From: Methylomonas sp. EFPC3
GTDB lineage: Bacteria > Pseudomonadota > Gammaproteobacteria > Methylococcales > Methylomonadaceae
Length of the DNA stretch: 64,000 nt
Direction of reading: 5' to 3'
NCBI RefSeq assembly: GCF_029643245.1
Contig: NZ_CP116398.1
Location: 1,550,001 to 1,614,000, forward strand
Positions 55,134 through 63,282 of this stretch are shown in pieces; the first letter of the stretch is position 1, and each line of letters opens with the position of its first letter. Both the position numbers and the translations under genes were made by a program. The notes beneath the pieces were generated by a model. The model saw only the letters and a list, made by a program, of their open reading frames with translations, searched no databases and was not told where the DNA came from.

Positions 55134-56438
55134 CTAGTTCAAGTGCAGCCGGTTCAATTTCCGGTAAAGCGTTCGTTCACTGATATTCATTTCGGCCGCT
55201 ATCAGCTTGCGGTTGCCCTGATATTTTTTCATCAGACTGCCGATAAATTCCGCCTCGTACTGCGCCAAGCCGGTCAAGGCTGTTGGCTCGCGTTGCTCGG
55301 CAACGCCGTTTCCGGTTTCAGCGATCTCGGCCGGACGCTGCATAAAGTGAATGTCGGTGTCTTGAATCTTGTGTTCCTTACACAAACCGGCGGCCAGTTG
55401 TAGACAATTGCGCAACTCGCGGATATTCCCCGGCCAATCGTATTGGATCAACTTGACCAACGCCGCTTGCGTCAGGCTGTAACGCCCATCTCCCACCGCG
55501 AGTTGCCCCAGGAAATGGTCGATCAATATCGGCAGGTCCTGCTTCCGCTGGCGTAACGGCGGCGTTCCCACCGGAAACACCGACAACCGGTAGAATAAGT
55601 CCTCGCGAAACCGGCCGTTTTTGACCATTTCCGCCAAATTCCGATGCGTAGCACAAACCACTCTGACTTTCGCTTTTTGCATCGTGGTACCGCCCACACG
55701 ACGAAATTGACCGCTTTCCAAGGCCCGTAACAACTTGGGTTGTTGCGACAACGGCAAATCGCCGATCTCGTCGAAAAACAAAGTGCCATTGTCCGCCAAT
55801 TCGAATAGGCCTTTCTTCGCCGCAGTGGCGCCGGTAAACGCGCCTTTTTCATGGCCGAACAACTCGCTTTCGAACAAGTCTTCACCCAGGATGGTGCAAT
55901 CGACAATCACGAATTCGCCATTCGCCTGCTTGGAGTTCCGGTGGACAAACTCGGCGGCCAACTCTTTGCCGGTTCCGGTCTCGCCAAGCAGCATCACGGC
56001 AGCTTGAGTATCGGCAGCCTGGCATAACCGGGTTTTAAACTCGGTAAAGGCTGGCGACTTACCTACCATCAAGGTCTCAGACTCTACAGACGGGCCTTTG
56101 TGCAATGGTGTCTGCACTTCCCCCAGATACAGCGTGGCATCGGCATCCAACAGCGGAAAACCGCGTACATTTAACGAGGACGGCGCCTCTGGATTACTGT
56201 AATCGGGATAGACCCCCGCATACGATTCCAAGGTTCTGAACATTTTCCGGTGCCGGCAATCGCTGTTATCCGGACAGCACGGTTTACCTACCCGACTCTG
56301 CCGGGAAGCGCCGAACCCCAATTCCCAAGCCCGGTTGACGGCTACCACATTCAAACCGGCATCGACGATAACCAGCGGCAAGTCGTGTGTTTCCAGCAAG
56401 GATTCCAGGGTAAAAGCATTTTGCGGCATACGCTCCAT
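55134..56438 (-). CDS. Sigma-54-dependent activator with N-terminal PAS-like domain and Cys cluster
   Basis: 434 aa. Residues 10-115 are PAS-like ([22 protein letters not shown]) and contain a cysteine cluster ([12 protein letters not shown]54, C55, C61, H63). AAA+ domain: Walker A GETGTGKE, sigma-54 loop GAFTGA, Walker [22 protein letters not shown]-terminal Fis-type helix-turn-helix [20 protein letters not shown]. It is not a phosphorylated response regulator: it has no receiver. The Cys/His cluster suggests a redox, iron or haem sensor; that is inference. Promoter targets unknown, possibly the downstream HDOD gene. Confidence 0.87.
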   Translation of the reverse strand: MERMPQNAFTLESLLETHDLPLVIVDAGLNVVAVNRAWELGFGASRQSRVGKPCCPDNSDCRHRKMFRTLESYAGVYPDYSNPEAPSSLNVRGFPLLDADATLYLGEVQTPLHKGPSVESETLMVGKSPAFTEFKTRLCQAADTQAAVMLLGETGTGKELAAEFVHRNSKQANGEFVIVDCTILGEDLFESELFGHEKGAFTGATAAKKGLFELADNGTLFFDEIGDLPLSQQPKLLRALESGQFRRVGGTTMQKAKVRVVCATHRNLAEMVKNGRFREDLFYRLSVFPVGTPPLRQRKQDLPILIDHFLGQLAVGDGRYSLTQAALVKLIQYDWPGNIRELRNCLQLAAGLCKEHKIQDTDIHFMQRPAEIAETGNGVAEQREPTALTGLAQYEAEFIGSLMKKYQGNRKLIAAEMNISERTLYRKLNRLHLN

Positions 56439-56746
56439 TCCGGCAGTTTTGATAGAAAAATCGGCAACCTCACGCCGCTAGACGGCAACGGCGGGATACG
56501 ACCGTATCAACCAGCCCAAGGCCGCTCCCAGCAATCGGAGTAAGCATAACCCATAAGCGGAAAGTGGTGGCGAGGCGCGGAAAATATTCGCTGAAGTACC
56601 TTCGCCGGCCCTGTCGGCAAGCAAGCTGATATTTCGCCGCCTGCGCGACTATTGAATTAAAGACAGGAAGTTGGGAACACGCGCGAGAAACGGCGGTCGC
56701 GCCGCCAAAGGTATTCTCGGCGCGACCGCTGTTTGCGAAAGGTAGG
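56439..56746. other. Intergenic region between the sigma-54 activator and bfr
   Basis: Contains only the bfr terminator (56694-56728). The remainder, which should hold the activator's promoter, shows no recognisable -24/-12 or -35/-10 element. Confidence 0.4.
56694..56728 (-). terminator. Terminator hairpin of the rnf-bfd-bfr operon
   Basis: CGGTCGCGCCG (56694-56704) and CGGCGCGACCG (56718-56728) form an 11-bp stem. On the reverse strand it is followed by CCGTTTCTC, a weak T-run. It lies 19 bp after the bfr stop. Confidence 0.7.
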
Positions 56747-57211
56747 TTACATTTGCGACTGCAAATAGTTTTGCAAGCCGATTTTTTCGATCAAATCCAA
56801 CTGGGTTTCCAGCCAGTCGACGTGTTCTTCCTCGCTTTCCAGGATGTGCTCCAATACTTCGCGGGAGATATAGTCGTTGACCGATTCGCAGTAAGCGATC
56901 GCTTCTTTCAACAGCGGCAACGCCAGCAATTCCAACTTAAGGTCGCATTCCAGCATTTCCCGCGGATTTTCGCCTATCATCAAGCGGCCCAGGCTTTGCA
57001 GATTGGGCAAACCTTCCAAAAACAACACCCGCTCGATCAGCTTGTCGGCGTGTTTCATTTCGTCGATCGACTCGTGGTATTCCTTTTCGTTGAGCTTGTG
57101 CAAACCCCAGTTTTTAAACATCCGGGCATGCAAAAAATACTGGTTGATCGCGGTTAATTCGTTTTCCAATACCTTGTTCAGATACTCGATAACTTTCTTG
57201 TCGCCTTGCAT
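56747..57211 (-). CDS. bfr: Bacterioferritin
   Basis: 154 aa, normal length. The di-iron ferroxidase ligands are present (E18 in [11 protein letters not shown]51/H54 in DEMKHADKL, late EEEHVDWLE) and Met52 in DEMKH provides the haem ligand. It stores iron as a ferric core in a 24-mer. It is the last gene of the operon starting at rnfA, 28 bp after bfd, which encodes the ferredoxin that releases its iron. Confidence 0.96.
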   Translation of the reverse strand: MQGDKKVIEYLNKVLENELTAINQYFLHARMFKNWGLHKLNEKEYHESIDEMKHADKLIERVLFLEGLPNLQSLGRLMIGENPREMLECDLKLELLALPLLKEAIAYCESVNDYISREVLEHILESEEEHVDWLETQLDLIEKIGLQNYLQSQM

Positions 57212-57239
57212 GTCTAATCTCCTGGGTAATGTGGTTTGG

Positions 57240-57437
57240 TCAGTGCCGATGATTCGCCGTCTGCTGCAAAGGTCCGGCGGATTTATCGGTCAAGATTCGG
57301 GCAATATCCTTGTTGCATTTGCCGCAGTCGCCGCCCACGCCGAAACAATGGAACAACTGCTTGCGCGAACACAGCCCTCTGGCGATTGCGGCATCGAGCT
57401 GGCTATCGGTCACCGCTTTGCAAATGCAGACATACAT
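57240..57437 (-). CDS. bfd: Bacterioferritin-associated ferredoxin
   Basis: 65 aa with a [2Fe-2S] site built from C4 and C6 ([11 protein letters not shown]) and CxxC late ([14 protein letters not shown]). Bfd reduces the iron core of bacterioferritin to release Fe(II). It lies three bases after rnfH and 28 bp before bfr, so all three are probably co-transcribed with rnf. Confidence 0.95.
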   Translation of the reverse strand: MYVCICKAVTDSQLDAAIARGLCSRKQLFHCFGVGGDCGKCNKDIARILTDKSAGPLQQTANHRH

Positions 57438-57440
57438 CGC

Positions 57441-57704
57441 TTATGCCACTCGTCGCCGTTGAACTTGAGTGGGATCGGCGGTGATTTTACGGTAGATTTC
57501 CACCCGGTCGCCCTCTTTGACCGGAGCATCCAGCTTGGCTAGTTTACCGAAAATACCGACCTTTTGCGTTTCCAGATCGATCTCCGGAATTTGCTTCAAC
57601 ACGCCGGACAACTGGATCGCATCAGCGATGGTGCTGCCGTCAGGCACTTCCAGACGCAACCAAATTTGCCGATCGGCCTGTGCGTAACATACCCCTACGT
57701 TCAT
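57441..57704 (-). CDS. rnfH: RnfH-family protein
   Basis: 87 aa, ubiquitin-like RnfH fold: MNVGVCYAQADRQIWLRLEV, GSTIADAIQLSG, KVGIFGKLAKLDAPVKEGDRVEIYR. Its function is unsettled; it accompanies rnf clusters and RatA. It starts 12 bp after rnfE and precedes bfd. Confidence 0.92.
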   Translation of the reverse strand: MNVGVCYAQADRQIWLRLEVPDGSTIADAIQLSGVLKQIPEIDLETQKVGIFGKLAKLDAPVKEGDRVEIYRKITADPTQVQRRRVA

Positions 57705-57716
57705 CTTCGCCTCCTG

Positions 57717-58439
57717 TTATTCCACCGCGACCGCATCCTCGTCAACCACCTCCACCGCCGCCTCCACTAGCGGGGCCGGCTTGAGCGCAATTCTGCGATC
57801 CAACAACCGCTTCAAGGCCACCATGAACCCAAGCATGATAAAGCCGCCCGGCGGCAACGCCATTAGTAAGAAACCTTTGTATTCCGGTATCAACACGGTC
57901 TCCAGAAAGCGAAAGCTTTCGCCAAGCAGAACCGAAGCGTTGGCAAATAAAGTACCGGTCGAACTAATCTCGCGCATCGCCCCCAACACCACCATCGCCC
58001 CGGTAAAGCCGACACCCATCATCAGACCGTCCCACATCGACGGCATCACCGGCTGCTTGGAAGCGAAGGCTTCGGCGCGGCCAAGAATCACGCAGTTGGT
58101 CACGATCAACGGGATGAACAGGCCCAACACCTTATGCAACTCGTGCATCCAGGCATTCAGAAAAATATCGACCAGCGTCACCAGCGCCGCAATCAGCAGC
58201 ACGAAAATCGGAATCCTAATTTCCGACGGGATCAAATGCCGGCTGACCGAAACCGCGGCGTTGGAAGCCACCATCACCACCATCGTTGCCAAGCCCATGC
58301 CCAAGCCGTTGGTTGCGGTTCCGGTCACGGCCAATAGCGGACACAGCGCCAGATTTTGGGTCAAAACCACATTGTTGTCCCACAAGCCGTCGCGGGCAAT
58401 TTTTCGGTATTGTGCAGAGAATAGAATCGACAGATTCAT
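57717..58439 (-). CDS. rnfE: Rnf complex membrane subunit RnfE
   Basis: 240 aa, about six membrane helices (VVLTQNLALCPLLAVTGTATNG; VLGLFIPLIVTNCVILGRAE; GGFIMLGFMVALKRLLDRR). RnfE and RnfA are homologous and form the membrane core with a shared Fe-S site; the family-specific Cys (NLALCPL, IVTNCVILG) are present. A 94-bp gap precedes it after rnfG, so it may have a processing site, but no promoter is apparent. Confidence 0.95.
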   Translation of the reverse strand: MNLSILFSAQYRKIARDGLWDNNVVLTQNLALCPLLAVTGTATNGLGMGLATMVVMVASNAAVSVSRHLIPSEIRIPIFVLLIAALVTLVDIFLNAWMHELHKVLGLFIPLIVTNCVILGRAEAFASKQPVMPSMWDGLMMGVGFTGAMVVLGAMREISSTGTLFANASVLLGESFRFLETVLIPEYKGFLLMALPPGGFIMLGFMVALKRLLDRRIALKPAPLVEAAVEVVDEDAVAVE

Positions 58440-58533
58440 GACAGCTATGCTCCCTTATAAAAACTTGGTTGCGATTCGTGCGCTATCGGCGGCGCCAACG
58501 CAGTCGCTGCTCAGTGAGCTTGCTAACCGACGG

Positions 58534-59277
58534 TTAACCGGCAGCCAGCAATTCCGCCTGGTGCGACTTGTAAAAGTCCAAACCGCGCTTGATGGCCTGC
58601 ACCACTTTACGCGGCGTGATCGTCGCGCCGCTGAATTGGTCGAAGACGCCGCCGTCTTTCTTCACGGCCCATTGTTCGACGGTCAGGTTATCCAGCGATT
58701 TGCCGTTGAACCCTAACACCCATTTCGATTTGGTGACTTCGATCTTGTCGCCCAGACCGGGCGTTTCGACGTGAGAAATGACCCGCACGCCGAGAATTTC
58801 GCCGTTGCGGTCGATGCCCATCACCAGAGTAATCGGCCCGGCATAGCCGTCCGGCGCCACGAATTTGAAACATACCGCATTGACCATCCCGGCTTGCTTG
58901 GCTAAATACACCTCGATTTGCTCGCTTCCCAGATTGTTGTCGCGGGCATCCAGCATCACGCTGTCCTGCAGCAGATCGTTATCGTGAAATTCGGCCGGCA
59001 CTACCTGGGCCAGATTGGCCTGCAAATCTTCGCGCAAGCGCAATTCGATCACGCCGCGGGTCGCCAGGTCGGCAACGCCCAACAGAATCGCAGCCAACAG
59101 CGCAAACCCGGCCAACACGCCGGCCTGAAATTTAACTTGCGGCCTTAATTGCTGCAAATTATCGGGTTCCAGCCAAACCGCCAGTTTTTGCCTGAACCAA
59201 GCCCAACGTTGCCGCGCCGATTCTAAAAATTCGCCGGCTTTGAGCCCGGTTTGAGGTTTTGCGGGTTCGGAACTCAT
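58534..59277 (-). CDS. rnfG: Rnf complex FMN-binding subunit RnfG
   Basis: 247 aa. One N-terminal membrane helix (about 52-72, VKFQAGVLAGFALLAAILLG) and a periplasmic domain with the covalent FMN attachment motif SGAT (DQFSGATITPRKVVQA). It starts eight bases after rnfD ends. N-terminal residues 1-45 are a longer than usual cytoplasmic stretch. Confidence 0.95.
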   Translation of the reverse strand: MSSEPAKPQTGLKAGEFLESARQRWAWFRQKLAVWLEPDNLQQLRPQVKFQAGVLAGFALLAAILLGVADLATRGVIELRLREDLQANLAQVVPAEFHDNDLLQDSVMLDARDNNLGSEQIEVYLAKQAGMVNAVCFKFVAPDGYAGPITLVMGIDRNGEILGVRVISHVETPGLGDKIEVTKSKWVLGFNGKSLDNLTVEQWAVKKDGGVFDQFSGATITPRKVVQAIKRGLDFYKSHQAELLAAG

Positions 59278-59285
59278 GGCCGGCC

Positions 59286-60347
59286 TCAGGAGTTGGAAAT
59301 ATCGAGCGGTTTGCCGTTACGGTAACGGCCGTAGATCCGCGGACGGATGTAATGGTCGATCAACGGCGTCACGGCGTTCATCAACAAGATTGCAAAGCCG
59401 GTACCTTCCGGATAGCCACCCCAGGTGCGGATCACGTAAATCAACATGCCGCAACCGGCACCGAAAATAATTTGGCCCACCGGCGTATTCGGTGACGTGA
59501 CGTAGTCGGTGGCGATAAAAAACGCCACTAACATCACCGCACCGGAATTCAAATGCACCCAGGGCCCCAGATAGTGCTGGCTATCCAGTAAATGAAACAG
59601 ACTCGACAACAGAAAAATGCTGAGCAACAGCGATACCGGAATATGCCATTTGATTACGCCCTGCCGCATCAGCCAGATGCCGCCTGCCAAAAGTAGCAGC
59701 GACGACGTTTCGCCCAGGCTACCCCGCTCCCAGCCGATGAAGGCCAGAAAACCGGAATAATCCAACAAACTGCCGGGAAGCAAGCGACCTTGGGAGAATT
59801 CGGTTTTGACGTAACCCAAGGTGGTGGCGCCGGTCACGGCATCGGCATTTTGCAAGCCGCCGAAGGTAATACCCAAACTATCGATCATCCCCGGACCCGC
59901 GAACAACGGCGACACGTTGGCCCAGGTCGTCATCTCGATCGGAAACGAAATCAGTAAGGCCACCCGCGCCAGCATGGCCGGGTTGAACAGATTTTGGCCC
60001 AAGCCGCCGTAGACGTGCTTACCCAGCACGATCGCGATGGCCGCACCGACCACGCCTATCCACCAAGGCGCCCAGGGCGGCAAGGTCATGGCCACCAGCA
60101 AACCGGTGACGATGGCAGAACCGTCGCGCAAAAACGGCATGGCGGCAACGCCCTTCAGTTTCAAACTGAACGCTTCGAATAACAGTGCCGCGGCTACGGT
60201 CGTTGCCAGCAAGTAAAGGGCCGGCCAACCGAACAGAAATATGCCGCAGGCGATTGCCGGCGCCATGGCTTTAATCACCAGCCACATGATCTGGTCTACG
60301 CGGCGGGTCGCCGCAACGTGCGGCCCGCTGATCGGTTTGCTGCTCAT
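59286..60347 (-). CDS. rnfD: Rnf complex FMN-binding subunit RnfD
   Basis: 353 aa, about ten membrane helices. The covalent FMN motif is TGATTLG (NADAVTGATTLGYVK). Other marks are MPFLRDGSAIVTGLLVAMTLPPWA and GTGFAILLMNAVTPLID. The start overlaps the stop of rnfC by four bases, and rnfG starts eight bases after its end. Carries Na+/H+ translocation with RnfA, E and G. Confidence 0.96.
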   Translation of the reverse strand: MSSKPISGPHVAATRRVDQIMWLVIKAMAPAIACGIFLFGWPALYLLATTVAAALLFEAFSLKLKGVAAMPFLRDGSAIVTGLLVAMTLPPWAPWWIGVVGAAIAIVLGKHVYGGLGQNLFNPAMLARVALLISFPIEMTTWANVSPLFAGPGMIDSLGITFGGLQNADAVTGATTLGYVKTEFSQGRLLPGSLLDYSGFLAFIGWERGSLGETSSLLLLAGGIWLMRQGVIKWHIPVSLLLSIFLLSSLFHLLDSQHYLGPWVHLNSGAVMLVAFFIATDYVTSPNTPVGQIIFGAGCGMLIYVIRTWGGYPEGTGFAILLMNAVTPLIDHYIRPRIYGRYRNGKPLDISNS

Positions 60348-61882
60348 GCGGTCTCCTCGGCGGCGACGCCCGGCGCGGTTTTTTCGGTACCTTCGGCTTT
60401 AGCTTGCTGCGCCTGCTGCTGGGCGGCCAATCTGGCGGCACGGGCTTCGGCGGCGCGCTCGGCTTCGGCTTCGGCTTCCAAGCGAATGCGTTCCATCCGG
60501 TTGTTGCGGTCTTCGATCAAACGCTTGGTTTGCTCGGCTTTATGCTCGGCTTGTTGGCGCTTGACCAGTTCGCCGGACGCAAACTTGAAGTAGTGCACCA
60601 ACGGAATGTTAGAGGGACAAACGTAAGAACAACTACCGCAACTGATGCAATCCTTCAGCCCCAAATCCACCGCCGCATCGAGTTGGTTAACCTTGATCCG
60701 GCTGGCCATCTCCAACGGCAACAAACCGACCGGACAGGCCGTCACGCAACTCGAGCACCGAATGCAAGGCTGCACTTCCGGCTCTTCGATATCGGCTTGC
60801 GACAATGCCAGAATTCCGTTGCAGGCCTTGACCACCGGCACCTCAGCAATCGGCAATGCGTCGCCCATCATCGGCCCGCCCATGACCAGCCGCGCCATTT
60901 TGGCTTTGTCCAGGCCGCAATAGGCCAATACTTCCGACATCAGGGTACCGATCGGCACTTCGACATTCTGCGGCTGCGCGACCGCCGCGCCGGACACCGT
61001 CACCACCCGGCTAATCAAGGGCTGGCCCAAACAAACGGCTTTATAAACCGCGTACGCGGTGGCAACGTTATGCACTACGACGCCGATGTCGGTGGCGCGG
61101 CCGTCGGCAGGAATCTCCTGGCCGGTCAGGTAGCGCAGCATTTGCCGATCCCAGCCCATCGGATAGCGGGTAGGCACTTGCGAGACGACGATATTGGCGA
61201 AGTCGCGGCTGGCCTCGCGCATCGCCGCAAAGGCTTCCGGCTTGTTGTCTTCGATCCCGACCAAGGCTTTGGGCGCATCCATCCCGCGCAACATCAGCCG
61301 GATGCCGGCCACTATTTCCGCCGCCCGTTCCTGCATCAAGCGGTCGTCGCAAGTCAGATAGGGTTCGCATTCGCCGGCGTTGATCAGTAGCGTATGGATT
61401 TTGTTCTTCCGGCCCAGACTCAATTTCACCGCCGACGGGAATACCGCGCCGCCCAGACCGACCACGCCGGCCGCACCGACCCGCAGGCAGATTTCTTCCG
61501 GATCGAGCTGAAACGGGTCTTCTGCGACGTTCAACTCCGCCCATTGTTCGAGGCCGTCGCTTTCCAACACGACGGTGCGGATCGGCAAGGCCGACGGGTG
61601 CGGCGCCGGAAAGTCTTTGACATCGACAATGGTGCCGGAGGTTGGCGCATGTACCGGCGCCGAGATGGTACCTTGGCTGTACGCCAGCAATTGGCCTTTC
61701 AAGACTTTTTCACCGACCATGACCAACGGCTCGGCCGGCTTGCCCACATGCTGCTGCACCGGAATATACAGTTTCTTCGGCAACGGAAAATCGGTCGCAA
61801 TCGGCAGCGCCGAGGTCTCGGTTTTGTGTTCTTCGGCGTGAATACCGCCGCGCAAACGGGGATTTTCGAACAATGCGAGCAT
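60344..61882 (-). CDS. rnfC: Rnf complex NADH/FMN and Fe-S subunit RnfC
   Basis: 512 aa. A barrel-sandwich N-terminus (IPVQQHVGKPAEPLVMVGEKV) precedes the NADH/FMN domain (AGVVGLGGAVFPSAVKLS; LLINAGECEPYLTCDDRLM) and two 4Fe-4S motifs, CIRCSSCVTACP and CISCGSCSYVCP. The C-terminus has a charged helical tail rich in Ala, Arg and Gln (about residues 430-512). RnfC is the electron exchange site with NAD(H). The start follows rnfB by 11 bases. Confidence 0.96.
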   Translation of the reverse strand: MLALFENPRLRGGIHAEEHKTETSALPIATDFPLPKKLYIPVQQHVGKPAEPLVMVGEKVLKGQLLAYSQGTISAPVHAPTSGTIVDVKDFPAPHPSALPIRTVVLESDGLEQWAELNVAEDPFQLDPEEICLRVGAAGVVGLGGAVFPSAVKLSLGRKNKIHTLLINAGECEPYLTCDDRLMQERAAEIVAGIRLMLRGMDAPKALVGIEDNKPEAFAAMREASRDFANIVVSQVPTRYPMGWDRQMLRYLTGQEIPADGRATDIGVVVHNVATAYAVYKAVCLGQPLISRVVTVSGAAVAQPQNVEVPIGTLMSEVLAYCGLDKAKMARLVMGGPMMGDALPIAEVPVVKACNGILALSQADIEEPEVQPCIRCSSCVTACPVGLLPLEMASRIKVNQLDAAVDLGLKDCISCGSCSYVCPSNIPLVHYFKFASGELVKRQQAEHKAEQTKRLIEDRNNRMERIRLEAEAEAERAAEARAARLAAQQQAQQAKAEGTEKTAPGVAAEETA

Positions 61883-61893
61883 AGGCTTCTCCG

Positions 61894-62427
61894 TCAGGCC
61901 GCCAGCGGTTTAGGCCAGCGCCAATTGCGCAGGGTCACTTCGATCGGATACATTTGCAAACATTCGGTTGGGCAGACTTCGACGCATTTTTTGCAACCGA
62001 TACAGGCATCGGCAACCACGGCATGGATTTGTTTCGGCGCGCCGACGATCGCATCGGTCGGGCAGACTTTGAAGCAGCGGGTGCAGCCGGTGCAGGTTTC
62101 CTCGCTCACCCGGGCCACCATCGGCTCCTGGTCCTGAGTCTGGCTCAAATCGACTTCCACGCCCAGCAACTTGGCCAGTTGCTCCACCAGCGACGTTCCC
62201 CCCGGCGGGCACAAAGTCACCGGCGCCGCGCCCGATACCACCGCTTCAGCCGCAGGCCGGCAGCCCGGATAACCGCACTGTCCGCATTGCGAACCGGGCA
62301 TCAACGCCTCCACTTTTTCGATCAGCGGATCGGCCTCTACTTTCAAATACTTTCCGGCAATCCCCAGCGCCAGCCCTAGTAACAGTCCCAGTGCAGTCAG
62401 AACAACGATGGCGGACAGTACGTACAT
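61894..62427 (-). CDS. rnfB: Rnf complex ferredoxin-type subunit RnfB
   Basis: 177 aa from ATG 62427 (MYVLSAIVVLTALGLLLG). One membrane helix, then a Cys-rich 4Fe-4S domain (GSQCGQCGYPGCRPAAEAV) and two ferredoxin clusters (CTGCTRCFKVCPTDAI and CIGCKKCVEVCPTECL). It exchanges electrons with ferredoxin or flavodoxin. The open frame that extends to 62556 overlaps rnfA and is not used. Confidence 0.96.
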   Translation of the reverse strand: MYVLSAIVVLTALGLLLGLALGIAGKYLKVEADPLIEKVEALMPGSQCGQCGYPGCRPAAEAVVSGAAPVTLCPPGGTSLVEQLAKLLGVEVDLSQTQDQEPMVARVSEETCTGCTRCFKVCPTDAIVGAPKQIHAVVADACIGCKKCVEVCPTECLQMYPIEVTLRNWRWPKPLAA

Positions 62428-62437
62428 AATGCGCCTC

Positions 62438-63019
62438 TTATTTAGTATAAAGACCCGCAAACCCCATAAATGCCAGCGATAAAATGCCGGCGGTAATAAA
62501 AGCGATAGGCGTCCCCGAAAAAAGCGCCGGTACCGCCATGAGCGCCAAGCGTTCACGCAGACCGGCGAAGAGCACCATCACCAGGGTAAAACCCATTGCC
62601 GAGCCAAAGCCGAACAGCAGGCTTTGCACGAAATCGTATTTCTCCTGGATGTTGAGCAAGGCCACACCCAGCACCGCGCAATTCGTCGTAATCAGCGGTA
62701 AGAAAATCCCCAGCACCTGGTACATGACCGGGCTGGTCTTGTGAATCACCATTTCGGTAAATTGCACCACGGCGGCGATCACCAATATAAATCCCAGCAC
62801 TCGCAAAAAGCCGATATCGAACGGTATCAGCAAGCGGTGTTCCAACACCCAGCTGGCGGCGGATGCCAGCGTCAACACGAAGGTGGTTGCCAAACCCATA
62901 CCCAGTGCCGTGTCGAGCTTATTGGACACGCCCATGAACGGGCATAATCCGAGAAACTTGACCAGCACGACGTTATTGACCAACGCCGTACCCAATATCA
63001 GAAGTAAGTATTCGCTCAT
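62438..63019 (-). CDS. rnfA: Rnf complex membrane subunit RnfA
   Basis: 193 aa from ATG 63019 ([20 protein letters not shown]), the usual RnfA N-terminus. Six helices; NLALCP-equivalent [17 protein letters not shown] and [15 protein letters not shown] carry the Fe-S Cys. The longer frame from 63067 begins inside the promoter and has no ribosome-binding site. First gene of rnfABCDGEH-bfd-bfr, which in Azotobacter-type diazotrophs supplies low-potential reductant to nitrogenase. A -24/-12 promoter and two NifA sites lie directly upstream. Confidence 0.96.
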   Translation of the reverse strand: MSEYLLLILGTALVNNVVLVKFLGLCPFMGVSNKLDTALGMGLATTFVLTLASAASWVLEHRLLIPFDIGFLRVLGFILVIAAVVQFTEMVIHKTSPVMYQVLGIFLPLITTNCAVLGVALLNIQEKYDFVQSLLFGFGSAMGFTLVMVLFAGLRERLALMAVPALFSGTPIAFITAGILSLAFMGFAGLYTK

Positions 63020-63050
63020 CGCCTTAAACCTGGTGTTTTGCAATGTAATC

Positions 63051-63067
63051 AGCATCAATTGTGCCAA
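63051..63067 (-). promoter_or_regulatory. Sigma-54 promoter of the rnf operon
   Basis: Reverse strand TTGGCACAATTGATGCT: TTGGCAC is a perfect -24 box and ATGC the -12 box, ten bases between GG (63065-63064) and GC (63053-63052). Predicted start near 63040, a 21-nt leader. Confidence 0.87.
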
Positions 63068-63132
63068 CGCTGCAAAGGCCCGTCAGCTCACCGTTTTAGT
63101 GCAAAAACCGCAAAATCGGCCCCACAAATTTC

Positions 63133-63148
63133 TGTGTCAAAAAACACA
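63133..63148. promoter_or_regulatory. NifA upstream activator sequence 1 (TGT-N10-ACA)
   Basis: TGTGTCAAAAAACACA, exact TGT-N10-ACA in a longer palindrome (CTGTGT...ACACAG). Centred about 100 bp from the predicted rnf start and 117 bp from the predicted nifL start. Confidence 0.8.
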
Positions 63149-63173
63149 GAGGCAAAACAACCGGGTTTAAAAT

Positions 63174-63189
63174 TGTCGCAAACCGCACA
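63174..63189. promoter_or_regulatory. NifA upstream activator sequence 2 (TGT-N10-ACA)
   Basis: TGTCGCAAACCGCACA, exact TGT-N10-ACA and almost identical to the nafY-operon site. Centred about 141 bp from the rnf start and 76 bp from the nifL start. Confidence 0.82.
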
Positions 63190-63230
63190 AATCGTCAGGA
63201 TTTATCGAGCGTAGGCAGGCAAATTCGTAT

Positions 63231-63247
63231 TTGGCGCCCAAATTGCA
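63231..63247 (+). promoter_or_regulatory. Sigma-54 promoter of nifL
   Basis: TTGGCGCCCAAATTGCA: GG at 63233-63234, GC at 63245-63246, ten bases apart; TGGC and TTGCA match consensus. Predicted start near 63258, a 25-nt leader. Confidence 0.8.
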
Positions 63248-63282
63248 TGTGTTTTGTGGACTTCATCAATCAGACGAGATCT

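Noticed and set aside
63019-63067. Longer RnfA start at 63067
   Set aside because: The start codon overlaps the -24 box of the rnf promoter, so it would not be transcribed; the RnfA family N-terminus matches ATG 63019.
63108-63126. Second -24/-12-like element on the reverse strand upstream of rnfA (GTGGGGCC...TTTTGC)
   Set aside because: GG and GC are spaced correctly but the -24 box is poor and it lies just 7 bp from a NifA site, too close for looping activation. The element at 63051-63067 matches better.
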